64,000 bases of DNA. Source: Saccharicrinis carchari. Its GTDB lineage: Bacteria > Bacteroidota > Bacteroidia > Bacteroidales > Marinilabiliaceae. Position 1 is the stretch's first letter. Each line of letters begins with the position of its first letter. This document shows, piece after piece, positions 25,595 through 33,883 of the stretch. The stretch covers positions 434,001 to 498,000 of the forward strand of contig NZ_FXTB01000003.1 in assembly GCF_900182605.1 (NCBI RefSeq). The letters run 5' to 3'. The position numbers and the translations under genes were made by a program. The notes below the pieces were generated by a model. It did no database searches. It was not told the origin of the DNA and was given only the letters and a program-made list of their open reading frames with translations.

Positions 25595-26266
25595 ATGCAC
25601 CAATTATTAAAAGTCACTACCTATTTATGCTTGTTTGGGATGTTTTTTCAGCCGCTTTGCAAAGCACAAAATAAAGTTTTGTGGGGAGGTGGCGTTTCTG
25701 CACATATACCAACCAATAGTTTAAGTACAAATAATTTTGGTTTTAGGGATGCAGCCGGTACCGGGGGAGGGGCAAATATGGGAACGTTATGGTTTTTTAA
25801 TCCACAGTTGTCGTTGGGTTCCGAGTTGGCCTATTCCTATTTTCCCAGGAACCAAAAAACCTGGAACCAGCAGCGCAGGGGCGATATCAAGGTGAATTAT
25901 CAAATGCTTAACCTGACGGCACAGGGTAACTTTTATCTTAACGAAGGCGGTGCCAGACCGTATTTAGGTGTTGCCTTCGGGTTATATTATTTGCGCAACA
26001 TGGTCAATTTTATTTCCAATTATGTGGGTACTACCAATGATGCCTCGGTAACTTACGTGAGCAATACCTTCCATGCCGGTTTTGGACCCGAGGCAGGCGT
26101 ATTGTTTAAGCGGCAAAAGAACCGATTTGCACACTTAAGCCTGCGTTATACGATAATACCCAACATTGAGGCCGAATATTATCCCGAAAAGCAGGTAACA
26201 ATAAACCCTCACGGTAAGCAAAACCATTGGAGTTTATCGGTAAAAATGTTTTTTGGAAAAAGATAG
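25595..26266 (+). CDS. Outer-membrane beta-barrel protein
   Basis: 223 residues with a signal peptide (LCLFGMFFQPLCKA, cleaved before QNK). The mature protein shows amphipathic strands with Gly/Asn turns, such as VLWGGGVSAHIPTN, LSLGSELAYSYFP and ARPYLGVAFGLYYLRNMV, ending in a strand that finishes with Phe-Phe-Gly-Lys-Arg. This is the OmpA/porin-like barrel family of Bacteroidota, probably 8 strands. Ligand unknown. Monocistronic, convergent with the deoxynucleoside kinase gene. Confidence 0.8.
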   Translation: MHQLLKVTTYLCLFGMFFQPLCKAQNKVLWGGGVSAHIPTNSLSTNNFGFRDAAGTGGGANMGTLWFFNPQLSLGSELAYSYFPRNQKTWNQQRRGDIKVNYQMLNLTAQGNFYLNEGGARPYLGVAFGLYYLRNMVNFISNYVGTTNDASVTYVSNTFHAGFGPEAGVLFKRQKNRFAHLSLRYTIIPNIEAEYYPEKQVTINPHGKQNHWSLSVKMFFGKR

Positions 26267-26300
26267 AATATCTTATTGAACAAGCTATTATCAATCAATA

Positions 26301-26915
26301 TTAAAACAAGCCATTTACATGTACGTCAACCTTGTCGATAATAGTGCTTAGGTCGGTTTTGTTTTTTATAAAATTACACTCATCTACATTAACAATTAAC
26401 ATTTTACCTTGCGTATAGTTTTCTACCCATGCTTCGTAGCGTTCGTTCAAGCGTTTGAGGTAATCCAGGCGAATATTGCTTTCATATTCCCTTCCCCGGC
26501 ATTGTATCTGTTCCACCAGCTTGGGCACTGAAGCTCTAAGGTAAATGAGCAAATCGGGAGCCTGCACCAAGCTGCTCATCAGCTCAAACAGCGAGGTGTA
26601 ATTTTCAAAATCGCGTCTACTCATTAAACCCATATCGTAAAGGTTGGGGGCAAAAATATGAGCATCCTCATAAATTGTTCTATCCTGAATGACCGTTTTA
26701 CCCGTTTTACGGATATTGTTAATTTGCGAAAAACGACTGTTTAAAAAATAGATCTGCAAATTAAAGGCCCATCGTTGCATATCTTCGTAAAAATCGGCCA
26801 AATACGGATTGGTATCCACCTCTTCGTAATGGGCCTGCCATCCGTAATGTTTGGCAAGCAAAGTGCTTAGTGTTGTTTTTCCTGAGCCTATGTTACCGGC
26901 TATGGCTATGTGCAT
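26301..26915 (-). CDS. Deoxynucleoside kinase
   Basis: Phosphorylates deoxynucleosides for salvage (dA/dG/dC kinase family; exact specificity not visible). 204 residues. P-loop GNIGSGKT at 7-14, the substrate EEVDTNP segment (31-37), the catalytic DRTIYED near 78-84 and the LID arginines in QCRGREYE. In Bacteroidota the family commonly occurs next to folate or other small enzymes; here it is alone, upstream of which lies the GH3 gene with a gap of about 75 bases. Confidence 0.93.
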   Translation of the reverse strand: MHIAIAGNIGSGKTTLSTLLAKHYGWQAHYEEVDTNPYLADFYEDMQRWAFNLQIYFLNSRFSQINNIRKTGKTVIQDRTIYEDAHIFAPNLYDMGLMSRRDFENYTSLFELMSSLVQAPDLLIYLRASVPKLVEQIQCRGREYESNIRLDYLKRLNERYEAWVENYTQGKMLIVNVDECNFIKNKTDLSTIIDKVDVHVNGLF

Positions 26916-26989
26916 GATTCGTTTATTTTGGGTTTTGTTGGGTTTAAAGCAATTTTAAAAAACACCGGTATTATAACCGTAAAGAGTAA

Positions 26990-28516
26990 TTAATTTATGG
27001 CCCCGTTTTGGTTGAGCTGTAGGAGTTCGTCCATTAGGTCTCTGTTGTTCGACAGTCGCGGCACCTTATTTTGTCCGCCCAGTTTACCATGTTTTTTAAG
27101 CCAATCAAAAAACAGGTTATTTCGTGCCATCTCTATCTTTGGAGCTTCAAGCGTAATGTTCTTATAGCGTTTGGCTTCGTAGTCGGAGTTTACTTCTTGC
27201 AATCTTTTGTCTAACTCTTCGGCAAAAAGATTTAAATCGTCCGGCTTTTTTTCAAACTCTATTATCCACTGGTGTCGTCCTTTTTCGTCGGTGCTCATGT
27301 ACATGGGTGCCGCCGTGTATTCTTTAATAACCGCATTTGTACGGTTGCAAGCATGTTTGACAGCTCTGTCGGAATTGTCGATAATAACTTCCTCGCCAAA
27401 GGCATTAATAAAATGCTTTGTGCGTCCGGTGATCACTATTTTATGTGGGTGTTTTGAGGTAAATTTAACCGTGTCGCCCAGGGCATATCGCCACAATCCA
27501 CCATTGGTTGATATTACAATGGCGTAGTTGGTTTCCAGTTCAACATCCTCAATAGTTAAAGCTTTAGGATGGGCTTTATCCCATTCATCGATGGGTAAAA
27601 ATTCATAAAAAATTCCGTAATCGAGCATAAGCAACATGGAATGCGAACTGGGGTCGTCCTGGATAGCAAAAAATCCCTCAGAGGCATTGTACGTCTCCAT
27701 GTAGTGCATTTGATCGGAGGGTATCAGTTTTTGATATTGCTCACGGTATGGGTCAAAATTGATGCCTCCGTGAATAAAAAGCTCCAGCTTAGGCCATATT
27801 TCTAATAGATTTTGTTTGCCCGTATGGGCAAGTAAGTGTTTTATCAGCACTAAAAACCAGGATGGTACACCGGTTAAGGAGGTGACGTTTTCGTTGAGTG
27901 TAGCCTCGGTCATTTTAATCAGCTTCTCTTCCCATTTATCCATAAGAGCGATAGACTGGTCCGGAGTGCGGATAAAATCAACCCAGAAGGGTAGGTTGCC
28001 AATTAATATGGCTGACAGGTCGCCGTAAAAGGTATCGTTATTGTATTGATTTAATTGTTGACTACCACCCAAAGTAAGTCCTTTTCCTCTAAACATTTCG
28101 TTTTCGGGATATAGTTCGTTGTATATGGCCAGTACATCTTTACCGCCTCTAAAATGGCAACATTCCAGCGACTCCTTTGAAACGGGGATAAACTTACTTT
28201 TTGAAGAGGTGGTACCGGATGATTTAGCAAACCATTTTATTTCGCCGGGCCACAGTACATTTTTTTCACCATGTTTTACCCTTTCGATTAAAGCTTCGGT
28301 TTGCTCATATTTATGCACGGGAACGCGCTCCTGGTAATCTTTAATGGTTTTTATAGAAGCAAAATCATACTTTTTACCCAGCTCGGTAGCGTTGGCTTTT
28401 TTTACCAATTCCATTAGTTGTTCCTTCTGTACATCTTCGGGGTGAGCCTTAAAGTGGTTGATCTGCGATAACCGGCGGCTGTTTACTAATGATATGATAG
28501 AATTCAATATTGGCAT
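26990..28516 (-). CDS. GH3 family acyl-acid amido synthetase-like protein
   Basis: 508 residues, full-length for the GH3 family, part of the ANL adenylating-enzyme superfamily. In plants GH3 enzymes join auxin or jasmonate to amino acids; the bacterial homologues are uncharacterised. The ATP-binding motif is KSSGTTSSKSK (98-108), a second adenylate motif is around TYNASEGFFAIQ, and the hinge YALGDTVKF followed by TGRTKHFINAFGEE matches the GH3 C-terminal region. The substrate may be an acyl acid of the cell envelope, which is speculation. Probably separately transcribed. Confidence 0.9.
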   Translation of the reverse strand: MPILNSIISLVNSRRLSQINHFKAHPEDVQKEQLMELVKKANATELGKKYDFASIKTIKDYQERVPVHKYEQTEALIERVKHGEKNVLWPGEIKWFAKSSGTTSSKSKFIPVSKESLECCHFRGGKDVLAIYNELYPENEMFRGKGLTLGGSQQLNQYNNDTFYGDLSAILIGNLPFWVDFIRTPDQSIALMDKWEEKLIKMTEATLNENVTSLTGVPSWFLVLIKHLLAHTGKQNLLEIWPKLELFIHGGINFDPYREQYQKLIPSDQMHYMETYNASEGFFAIQDDPSSHSMLLMLDYGIFYEFLPIDEWDKAHPKALTIEDVELETNYAIVISTNGGLWRYALGDTVKFTSKHPHKIVITGRTKHFINAFGEEVIIDNSDRAVKHACNRTNAVIKEYTAAPMYMSTDEKGRHQWIIEFEKKPDDLNLFAEELDKRLQEVNSDYEAKRYKNITLEAPKIEMARNNLFFDWLKKHGKLGGQNKVPRLSNNRDLMDELLQLNQNGAIN

Positions 28517-28629
28517 ACGGTACGGTTTTAAGGGCTAAATATAAAGTATTTTTCCTGAAAAAATAAGATGTACAATAAGGTAATAATAAACCACTGTTTT
28601 GTTATTTTAGCAAAAAATATATCGTGTTG

Positions 28630-29148
28630 ATGAATTATTTCGATATTGTTGTAGGCGTACTCTTAATTATTGCGCTCGTTAAGGGTTTTAAAAATGGTTT
28701 AATTATCGAGTTTGCCGCTCTGGCTGCTCTGGTTTTGGGTGTTTTGGGTGCCATAAAATTCTCCGCTTTTACTGAGGTATGGCTCATGCAATACTGGCAA
28801 AGTGATTATATAAATATTATCGCTTTTTTTATTACTTTTATTGCGATTGTGATAGGCGTGCACCTGTTGGCTAAGCTGGTGGATACCCTGGTTAAGGCGG
28901 TAGCATTGGGATTAGTAAACAGGGTTCTTGGAGCCGTTTTTTCCTTGTTTAAGTATGGCTTTGTTTTAAGTGTTTTATTAGCCGTATTTACTACTTTCGA
29001 CAAAAGCTTTGATTTGCTCCCCGAAAAAACCAGAGAGCGTTCGTATTTGTATCAGCCCCTATCGGAGTTTGCGCCATTCATATTCCCCTATCTTAATTTT
29101 GATGAGAAACCATTGCGTAACAAAGTTGAAGAGATTATCGAGGTGTAG
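28630..29148 (+). CDS. CvpA family membrane protein
   Basis: 172 residues from the ATG at 28630; GTG and TTG codons just before it are less likely starts. Four hydrophobic helices are visible (about 4-25, 28-45, 60-85, 100-120). The start NYFDIVVGVLLIIALVKGF fits the colicin V production protein (CvpA) family, which affects membrane integrity and colicin V release in E. coli; its molecular role is unknown. Divergent from the GH3 gene. Confidence 0.85.
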   Translation: MNYFDIVVGVLLIIALVKGFKNGLIIEFAALAALVLGVLGAIKFSAFTEVWLMQYWQSDYINIIAFFITFIAIVIGVHLLAKLVDTLVKAVALGLVNRVLGAVFSLFKYGFVLSVLLAVFTTFDKSFDLLPEKTRERSYLYQPLSEFAPFIFPYLNFDEKPLRNKVEEIIEV

Positions 29149-29228
29149 GTAGCATTGGATGATGAGGTGCAGTAGGTAGTGCGCGTTTTGTTACAGGGTA
29201 TTATAAAAAACAGACGTAGTTATGTTAT

Positions 29229-30008
29229 TTAGCTGCCTGCACCCTGCGATGCGTTAAGTAGCAGCTTGGCCAGTGATTGTGAGATGGCACCCGGCAGGTC
29301 CATTTGGATCTGCATAAACTCAAGGACTGCCATATGCCATGCACTTAATGTATTTCGTGATTGTATATAGTGGTCGAAGGCAGCATTGGCAATGGTTAGG
29401 GTATGGGTGCCAAAACAACGGAACAAGTGACGAAAGGTATCAGCAGGCAAGTTGGTGTGTTTGTACTGGTCGTATAAGCGATCGATAAAATCGATGAGTT
29501 GTCCCTGACTATACGTAGCACCTAACTGACGGCTAATAAATTGGGTTGTTTGCGAGGAGCTTAACGATGCCGTTGTGCCGGATACTACCTTGTCCTGTTC
29601 GCTAAGATACAGCAGCATTTGCAATAGCAAACTTAGCTTGGTGTAACTGAGTGATTTTAGATGTATAAAATTATCGTTAGCAACCGTAAAAGGTAAGCCG
29701 GCCCATTTTAGCCTTGTGCGCACATGCCAATGCGCCTTGTAAGGCGTTTTTGTGTTGTGCTCCGTAAATACAGTAGGGAACAGGCGTACATATTGTGTTT
29801 GCTGCCGGTACTGCGCTTTTATAGCAGAAATATTAAATTTTGCTGGTATGGGCGCGGTGATGGGCTCTACCGTACAGATAGTTTTTAAGGTTTCTACGAG
29901 ATGATTTTTGTCCTGCAAAGCCGGATTACGTATTTGATCGAGCAAAAAAAACAGCTCGTTTTTGTTTGCAAGCGCATTATCTCTATCAGCAGACCTATGC
30001 TTATGCAC
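29229..30008 (-). CDS. Unknown protein translationally coupled to MlaF
   Basis: 259 residues with GTG start at 30008, which overlaps the last base of the mlaF stop codon, so translation is coupled. No family recognised. The sequence has no signal peptide or membrane helix; it is helical and rich in Gln, Thr and His, with a central leucine-rich stretch (YTKLSLLLQMLLYLSEQDK) and C-terminal helices around FGTHTLTIANAAFDHY. Its base composition is richer in G and C than the adjacent mlaF. Being the third gene of an mlaE-mlaF operon it may serve the lipid transporter, but nothing in the sequence says how. Confidence 0.7.
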   Translation of the reverse strand: MHKHRSADRDNALANKNELFFLLDQIRNPALQDKNHLVETLKTICTVEPITAPIPAKFNISAIKAQYRQQTQYVRLFPTVFTEHNTKTPYKAHWHVRTRLKWAGLPFTVANDNFIHLKSLSYTKLSLLLQMLLYLSEQDKVVSGTTASLSSSQTTQFISRQLGATYSQGQLIDFIDRLYDQYKHTNLPADTFRHLFRCFGTHTLTIANAAFDHYIQSRNTLSAWHMAVLEFMQIQMDLPGAISQSLAKLLLNASQGAGS

Positions 30009-30763
30009 TACTTTTCATTTTTTTTTATCCGTTTAAAAAGTTCTGATGCAAAAACAAAATCATTCAAGCGCTCTTCGCTTGCCGATAGTAAGTCTTCTTT
30101 ATCACCTTCCCAAAGTTTTCGGCCCTCATAAATAAAAATAATCTTTTCGCCAATACCCATAACGGAGTTCATATCGTGGGTGTTAATAATGGTTGTTATT
30201 CCATATTCTTTGGTGATTTCGTAAATGAGATTATCAATTACGATGGATGTTTTGGGATCTAAGCCCGAGTTGGGCTCATCGCAGAACAGATATTTTGGAT
30301 TTAAGGCAATAGCCCGTGCAATGGCAACTCGTTTTTGCATGCCACCACTTATTTCGGAAGGATAAAGATGGTTGACGTTTTCGAGTTTAACCCGCTTTAA
30401 ACAGAAGTTAACCCGTTCGCGTTTTTCCTCTTTGCTTTGTTCTGCGAACATATCTAATGGGAAACGTATATTTTCTTCAACCGTTAAGGAATCGAAAAGT
30501 GCAGAGCCCTGAAAAAGCATGCCTATTTCTTTTCGTATCGATTTTTGGTCGTCAAAGTCCATTTCGGAAAAAACCTTGTCGCTGTAAATAATTTTCCCCG
30601 AGTCGATACTGTGCAATCCAACCATTGTTTTTAACAGTACCGTTTTACCGTGTCCGCTTTGCCCTATAATAAGGTTGGTATGGCCGGTTTGAAATTGGGC
30701 AGACACATCAAAGATAACTTGATTATCACCGAAGCTTTTATTTATATTTTTTATCTCAATCAT
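30008..30763 (-). CDS. ABC transporter ATP-binding protein, MlaF-like
   Basis: 251 residues, the ATPase of an MCE/Mla-type lipid transporter. Walker A GQSGHGKT (34-41), Q-loop MLFQGSALFDSL, signature SGGMQKR, Walker B YLFCDEPNSGLDP and a switch histidine in NTHDMNSV. The altered Walker A (SGHGKT) is typical of MlaF proteins. Its ATG overlaps the mlaE stop codon by 4 bases (ATGA). These proteins drive phospholipid transfer between inner and outer membranes; no MCE-domain (mlaD) gene is found in this window. Confidence 0.93.
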   Translation of the reverse strand: MIEIKNINKSFGDNQVIFDVSAQFQTGHTNLIIGQSGHGKTVLLKTMVGLHSIDSGKIIYSDKVFSEMDFDDQKSIRKEIGMLFQGSALFDSLTVEENIRFPLDMFAEQSKEEKRERVNFCLKRVKLENVNHLYPSEISGGMQKRVAIARAIALNPKYLFCDEPNSGLDPKTSIVIDNLIYEITKEYGITTIINTHDMNSVMGIGEKIIFIYEGRKLWEGDKEDLLSASEERLNDFVFASELFKRIKKNEK

Positions 30764-31500
30764 GCCAATAAAAGCTGGGTTAGTAATAGGTTGAATAATA
30801 ATATTTGGATGCTGCTGACAACAACCGCTCTGGTGCTTGCTGCGCCCACTTCCAGCGAACCGCCATCGACGTAATATCCGTGGTAGGCCGATATAGAAGA
30901 AATGAGAAAGGCAAATACCACAGATTTGATGATCGCATAAAATATATAAAAAGGTTTAAAACCGAACTGTACACCATAAATAAAATCGGCCGATGGTACT
31001 TCGCCTGTAACGGCACCGGCCAGCCAGCCACCAAAAATGCCTATACCCATACTGATAAGCGTAATAAAAGGTATCATGCCTACCAATGCAATTATTTTAG
31101 GGAGTACTAAATAGCTGCTGGAGTTTATGCCCATTATTTCGATAGCATCTATTTGCTCCGAAACGCGCATGCTACCAATCTCGGATGCTATGTTTGAACC
31201 GACTTTACCTGCCAAAATAAGTCCTACAATAGTGGAAGAGAACTCAAGTAACACCGATTCGCGTGCAGCCAGTCCGATGGTATATTTGGGTATGAATACC
31301 AAATCGAGGTTATAAGCCGTTTGTAAGGTAATAACGGCTCCCATAAAAAAAGAGATGATAGATACAATTCCAATGGAACCAACACCGAGGCTATCGGCTT
31401 CCTTAAATACTTGTTTTACAAAGATGCGTAACTTTTCCGGCTTAGAGAACACTCTGTTTAAAAACAGGACGTAACGGCCGAAATGATATAATAAACCCAT
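30760..31500 (-). CDS. MlaE family ABC transporter permease
   Basis: 246 residues, integral membrane permease of the Mla/YrbE family. Several hydrophobic helices and the conserved central region GLILAGKVGSNIASEIG with MRVSEQIDAIEIMG, which is diagnostic for the MlaE family. First gene of the operon with mlaF and the unknown protein; start is ATG at 31500. It forms the inner-membrane part of an MCE lipid transporter. Confidence 0.92.
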   Translation of the reverse strand: MGLLYHFGRYVLFLNRVFSKPEKLRIFVKQVFKEADSLGVGSIGIVSIISFFMGAVITLQTAYNLDLVFIPKYTIGLAARESVLLEFSSTIVGLILAGKVGSNIASEIGSMRVSEQIDAIEIMGINSSSYLVLPKIIALVGMIPFITLISMGIGIFGGWLAGAVTGEVPSADFIYGVQFGFKPFYIFYAIIKSVVFAFLISSISAYHGYYVDGGSLEVGAASTRAVVVSSIQILLFNLLLTQLLLA

Positions 31501-31639
31501 ATGAATTGATTTGGGATAAAAATACTAACTTAATTCAGGGTAAAAAAATTTAAAATAGCTCCTCAATTTTTTTATTGTGAAGCTTTTTGGGTATTTTCAC
31601 CCGAACAATTTAAAAATTAAGGAAACTAAATTATAGGTA

Positions 31640-32725
31640 ATGAATAAAAATACATACTGCGTAATTATGGCAGGCGGAATAGGAAGCCGCTTCTGGCCCA
31701 TTAGTCGCGAGGAAACCCCAAAGCAGTTTCTCGATATTCTGGGAACTGGAAGGACATTGATCCAGCAGACTTTTGATAGATTTAAACCTATTTGTTCCAC
31801 AAAAAACTTTTTGGTAGTAACCAGTATTGAGTACAAACAGATGGTGCTCGATCAACTCCCCGATCTTGCCCCGGAACAAGTTTTAACCGAACCTTTCAGG
31901 CGTAACACAGCACCCTGCATCGCTTATGCTAATGCATGGATTAAAAAACGCGATCCGGAAGCCTCCGTGGTGGTGACACCAGCCGACCACCTTATATTAA
32001 AGCAGGACGAATTTGTAAAGGTAATTTCAAAGGGATTGGATTTTGTTACCGATAACAACTCCCTGTTAACCCTGGGCATTAAGCCGCACCGCCCCGAAAC
32101 AGGTTACGGCTATATTCAGGTTGCCGATAAATCGGCCAATATACTGGGCGAGATAGAGCCGGTAAAAACTTTTACCGAGAAACCGAACCTGGAATTGGCC
32201 AAAGTATTTTTTGAGAGTGGTGAGTTTTTCTGGAATTCAGGTATTTTTATCTGGTCTATTAGAACGGCTGAGGCAGCCTTTAATACTTATCTGCCCGACG
32301 TAAAATTGTTGTTTGATAGTATTGAGGACAAGATAAACACCAAAGACGAGGAAGCGGCCATTAAAAATATTTATTTAGAGTGTGATAACATTTCAATTGA
32401 TTATGGCATAATGGAAAAAGCCGGCAATGTGTGTGTGCTTACCGCCGACTTTGGGTGGAGCGATCTGGGTACCTGGTCGAGTTTATACGAACACTCCAAC
32501 AAAGATGAACATGGTAATGCCATTAATACCGGCAAGGTGCTTACCTACGATGCCAAAAACTGTGTTATCAATCTGCCAGGCGATAAGATGGCCGTAATAC
32601 AAGGGCTGGAAGATTTTATTATAGCGGAATCGAAGAACTGTTTGCTCATTTGCCCTAAGGACAATGAACAACAAATCCGGCAGTTTTCAGCTGATTTAAT
32701 ATCGGAATTCGGAAACGGGGAATAG
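31640..32725 (+). CDS. Mannose-1-phosphate guanylyltransferase
   Basis: Makes GDP-mannose from mannose-1-phosphate and GTP, precursor for mannose, fucose or rhamnose residues in surface glycans. 361 residues, the single-domain form without the phosphomannose isomerase half. The nucleotide-binding loop is MAGGIGSRFWPISRE (from residue 10), with VTPADH (about 113-118), FTEKP and the substrate region WNSGIFIW. Start is the ATG at 31640. A terminator follows at 32911-32940. Confidence 0.93.
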   Translation: MNKNTYCVIMAGGIGSRFWPISREETPKQFLDILGTGRTLIQQTFDRFKPICSTKNFLVVTSIEYKQMVLDQLPDLAPEQVLTEPFRRNTAPCIAYANAWIKKRDPEASVVVTPADHLILKQDEFVKVISKGLDFVTDNNSLLTLGIKPHRPETGYGYIQVADKSANILGEIEPVKTFTEKPNLELAKVFFESGEFFWNSGIFIWSIRTAEAAFNTYLPDVKLLFDSIEDKINTKDEEAAIKNIYLECDNISIDYGIMEKAGNVCVLTADFGWSDLGTWSSLYEHSNKDEHGNAINTGKVLTYDAKNCVINLPGDKMAVIQGLEDFIIAESKNCLLICPKDNEQQIRQFSADLISEFGNGE

Positions 32726-32816
32726 AGTCAAGGCGCTTTAAAAGCTACTAATGCCAATGCCGCCGAATGGCGGATAAAACCTGACCCCATAGTAATACGG
32801 GAGGGGTTGTAAATGT

Positions 32817-32853
32817 TAATTTCTTGTTCCCGCACATCCGGTACAAGAAATTA
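32817..32853. repeat. Inverted repeat downstream of the guanylyltransferase gene
   Basis: Perfect 11-bp arms TAATTTCTTGT and ACAAGAAATTA, separated by 15 bases. It has no T tract and so is not a typical terminator. It lies in the 254-base convergent gap before gldN, ahead of the real terminator at 32911-32940. Confidence 0.5.
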
Positions 32854-32910
32854 GGTGAACTGGTAGTGCGCATAGCTAACAGCTACATTTTTATTCAGTC
32901 CTATATAAAC

Positions 32911-32940
32911 AAAAAAAGGAGCGCTATGCGCTCCTTTTTT
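32911..32940. terminator. Bidirectional terminator between manC-type gene and gldN
   Basis: Thirteen-bp stem (AAAAAAGGAGCGC with GCGCTCCTTTTTT) and a 3-base loop, with a T run on both reading directions. It ends the guanylyltransferase transcript and the gldK-N operon from opposite sides. Confidence 0.92.
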
Positions 32941-32979
32941 ATGAATTTTTTGTTCTCTTACAATAACTTACCATGGGTT

Positions 32980-33831
32980 CTAAAACTCCCACATGTCATG
33001 CTCGAAGTTGAATATTTCTGTTTTAATTCTTTCGGACTCAAGCATGGCTTCCATACCAACGGCATATTTATCAATTCCACGGTTATTGTACACGTTAGAT
33101 TCTCTGGTGATATAACTTCCAAAATACCTTTTCATAAATATATCGTCGAAGGTGCGGCGTTGTGCATCGTTACGTGGGTTAAACACCTCATTGCGGGCAA
33201 ACAGATCGCGTGCTTGCGGGAAATAAACCCAGAAGGTCTGTTTACGGGCCACTTCTTCTGATCCACCTTCACCAGAGGATTTAGAATACTCTCTGATAGG
33301 ACATAATCCTATAATACGAACATCCAGGCGTGAGTAGTTACGGTCGAAGAACCAAACTTCTTTTACCAATATTTGCTTTACTTCTTCGGGGCGCAGCTCA
33401 CCGGTTACTATTTGTTCTGCAAAGGTTCCATCTTCCTGTTTCACTTGCAGGGTGTCGCCAACCGCACCCATTTCGTAAAGCACCTGATCATACGACATTT
33501 CAACTTTAAATTCGTCGTCGTTTTTGGTGGAGTAAGCAGTAAGTCCTTCGTACTGTATGCCATGTATCAATAATTGGATAAGGCTATATCTTCCGTCCAT
33601 TGTATTGATAGGATAGTACAAGGGCAGATTAATTTTTTCGCGCAGATCAATAACCCGCCACACTTTTTTGGCCCACATCACATCCGCCTCTCTTACGTGA
33701 GGGTAGGGGATAGGTTTACGATTTAAAACATGTTCTTTTGGGTATATCCCGTCCAGAACGTTTTGGGCTTTTACGGTAGTAGTTCCTACCATTGCCACTA
33801 ACATGATTATTAAGAAGAACAATTTTTTCAT
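32980..33831 (-). CDS. gldN: Type IX secretion system protein GldN/PorN
   Basis: 283 residues with a signal peptide (LFFLIIMLVAMVGTTTVKA). GldN is a periplasmic ring component that works with the outer-membrane lipoprotein GldK. Recognisable features are the RxPIPYPxVREADVMW start of the mature protein and the long conserved stretch KEVWFFDRNYSRLDVRI with FARNEVFNPRND near the C-terminus. Last gene of the operon porP-gldK-gldL-gldM-gldN; a gap of about 50 bases to gldM. A terminator is at 32911-32940. Confidence 0.96.
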   Translation of the reverse strand: MKKLFFLIIMLVAMVGTTTVKAQNVLDGIYPKEHVLNRKPIPYPHVREADVMWAKKVWRVIDLREKINLPLYYPINTMDGRYSLIQLLIHGIQYEGLTAYSTKNDDEFKVEMSYDQVLYEMGAVGDTLQVKQEDGTFAEQIVTGELRPEEVKQILVKEVWFFDRNYSRLDVRIIGLCPIREYSKSSGEGGSEEVARKQTFWVYFPQARDLFARNEVFNPRNDAQRRTFDDIFMKRYFGSYITRESNVYNNRGIDKYAVGMEAMLESERIKTEIFNFEHDMWEF

Positions 33832-33883
33832 TACTATATTATTTTATGCTGTCTGTTTTAGTGATAACTTATTTTTATAATTA

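Noticed and set aside
32824-33261. 145-codon plus-strand frame across the terminator and gldN
   Set aside because: It contains the terminator hairpin and is antisense to conserved gldN.
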